Positions 63,551 through 64,000 of a DNA stretch of 64,000 bases are shown piece by piece (position 1 is the stretch's first letter; every line of letters starts with the position of its first letter). The stretch comes from Clostridium muellerianum (GTDB lineage: Bacteria > Bacillota > Clostridia > Clostridiales > Clostridiaceae). The stretch covers positions 82,637 through 146,636 of the forward strand of contig NZ_JABBNI010000065.1 of assembly GCF_012926525.1 (NCBI RefSeq), given 5' to 3'. The notes beneath the pieces were generated by a model. It was not told the DNA's origin. It saw only the letters and a program-made list of their open reading frames with translations, and did not search any database. Both the position numbers and the translations under genes were made by a program.

Positions 63551-64000
63551 GTGGCAGTAACAATAAAGGACATTGCACAAAAATCAGGGGTTTCACTAAC
63601 AACAGTGTCAAGAGTTTTAAATAGTTCAGGATATGTTAAAGAAGAAACTAGGAAAAAAGTTTTAAGTGCAATAAAAGAATTAAATTATACTCCTAGTGCA
63701 ATAGCTAGGAGTTTATCTAAAAATAAGACTAATACTATAGGGGTTGTAATACCTGAAATAAATAATGAATTTTATGGAGAAATTATAAAAGGAATTAGTG
63801 AAGTTGCAGATGAATATAACTTAAATATGATACTATGCAATACTGATAATAATATAGAAAAGGAAGTAAAAGCATTAAAATTGCTTAAAGAACAAAGAAT
63901 AGAAGGTATAATAATTACACCAACTTCTGTTGAGGATGATTTTAACAGCGAATATTTGATTACCATTGAACAATTAGGCATTCCTATAGTATTAGTAGAT
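63551..64000 (+). CDS. LacI-family transcriptional regulator (5' part, cut by window end)
   Basis: The first 150 residues are present and the frame is still open at the window end. The N-terminal HTH and hinge are clear: VTIKDIAQKSGVSLTTVSRV, NSSGYVKEETRKKV and NYTPSAIARSLSKNKTNTIG. The periplasmic-binding-protein-like effector domain follows (VVIPEINNEFYGEIIKGISEVA, NMILCNTDNNIEKEVKALK). It starts with GTG 10 nt after GAGGAG. It could be CcpA-like or a sugar-specific repressor; targets beyond the window are unknown. Confidence 0.93.
   Translation, partial: MAVTIKDIAQKSGVSLTTVSRVLNSSGYVKEETRKKVLSAIKELNYTPSAIARSLSKNKTNTIGVVIPEINNEFYGEIIKGISEVADEYNLNMILCNTDNNIEKEVKALKLLKEQRIEGIIITPTSVEDDFNSEYLITIEQLGIPIVLVD

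Overview
The window is low-GC (about 30%), AT-biased DNA with strong AGGAGG-type ribosome binding sites and frequent GTG/TTG starts. This fits a Clostridium-type Firmicute. A complete Wood-Ljungdahl (reductive acetyl-CoA) gene cluster marks the organism as an acetogen, most like the C. ljungdahlii / C. carboxidivorans / C. scatologenes group. That placement comes from remembered gene order, not a search.

Layout. 1-9 kb: a giant cyclic beta-1,2-glucan synthase-like gene, a composite repeat (one element nested inside another) and desulfoferrodoxin. 9.3-16 kb: tryptophanyl-tRNA synthetase behind a Trp T-box leader, a CLC chloride transporter, a HAD phosphatase, release factor 3 and a PAP2-type membrane protein. 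16-26 kb: two small genes missed by ordinary ORF calling (a 51-aa membrane protein and a 54-aa zinc ribbon), an ECF transporter S component, an AlbA_2 regulator-like protein, a small P-loop protein, a CsoR-type repressor, the tsaE-tsaB-rimI operon, a double HD-GYP protein, a methyltransferase, a ZnuA-like lipoprotein, a YitT-family protein and tRNA-Trp.

26.2-46.8 kb: after about 980 bp of AT-rich leader comes the carbon-fixation cluster, all on the plus strand: CO dehydrogenase, cooC, fhs, fchA, folD, metV, metF, lpdA, a second cooC, acsD, acsC, acsE, acsB, gcvH and the corrinoid activator acsV. A nickel-handling group follows (CooT, a His-rich protein and a DUF3786 protein). The genes cover formate activation, the methyl branch to methyl-THF, methyl transfer to the corrinoid iron-sulfur protein, CO2 reduction to CO and acetyl-CoA assembly. 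The last genes and the CooC proteins maintain the metal and corrinoid cofactors. Several spacers inside the cluster hold strong hairpins, mostly without a U tract, and two hold repeat elements.

47-50 kb: a glycerol-3-phosphate dehydrogenase-like three-gene operon behind a leader terminator. 50-64 kb: an unknown polar protein, a RusA-like nuclease with a zinc ribbon, a DUF1836 regulator, a second copy of the GAGGACA repeat element, tsaD, pyruvate carboxylase, a third copy of the structured repeat, an M20 amidohydrolase, a patatin-like lipase, an M16C peptidase, and the 5' part of a LacI-family regulator with a cre-like operator on its own promoter.

The least explained material is the set of three small repeat families, especially a ~130-180 bp structured element present three times, once inserted into another repeat and once inside the Wood-Ljungdahl cluster. 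The nickel module at the end of that cluster is the other point of interest. No CRISPR array, transposase, prophage or rRNA was seen.
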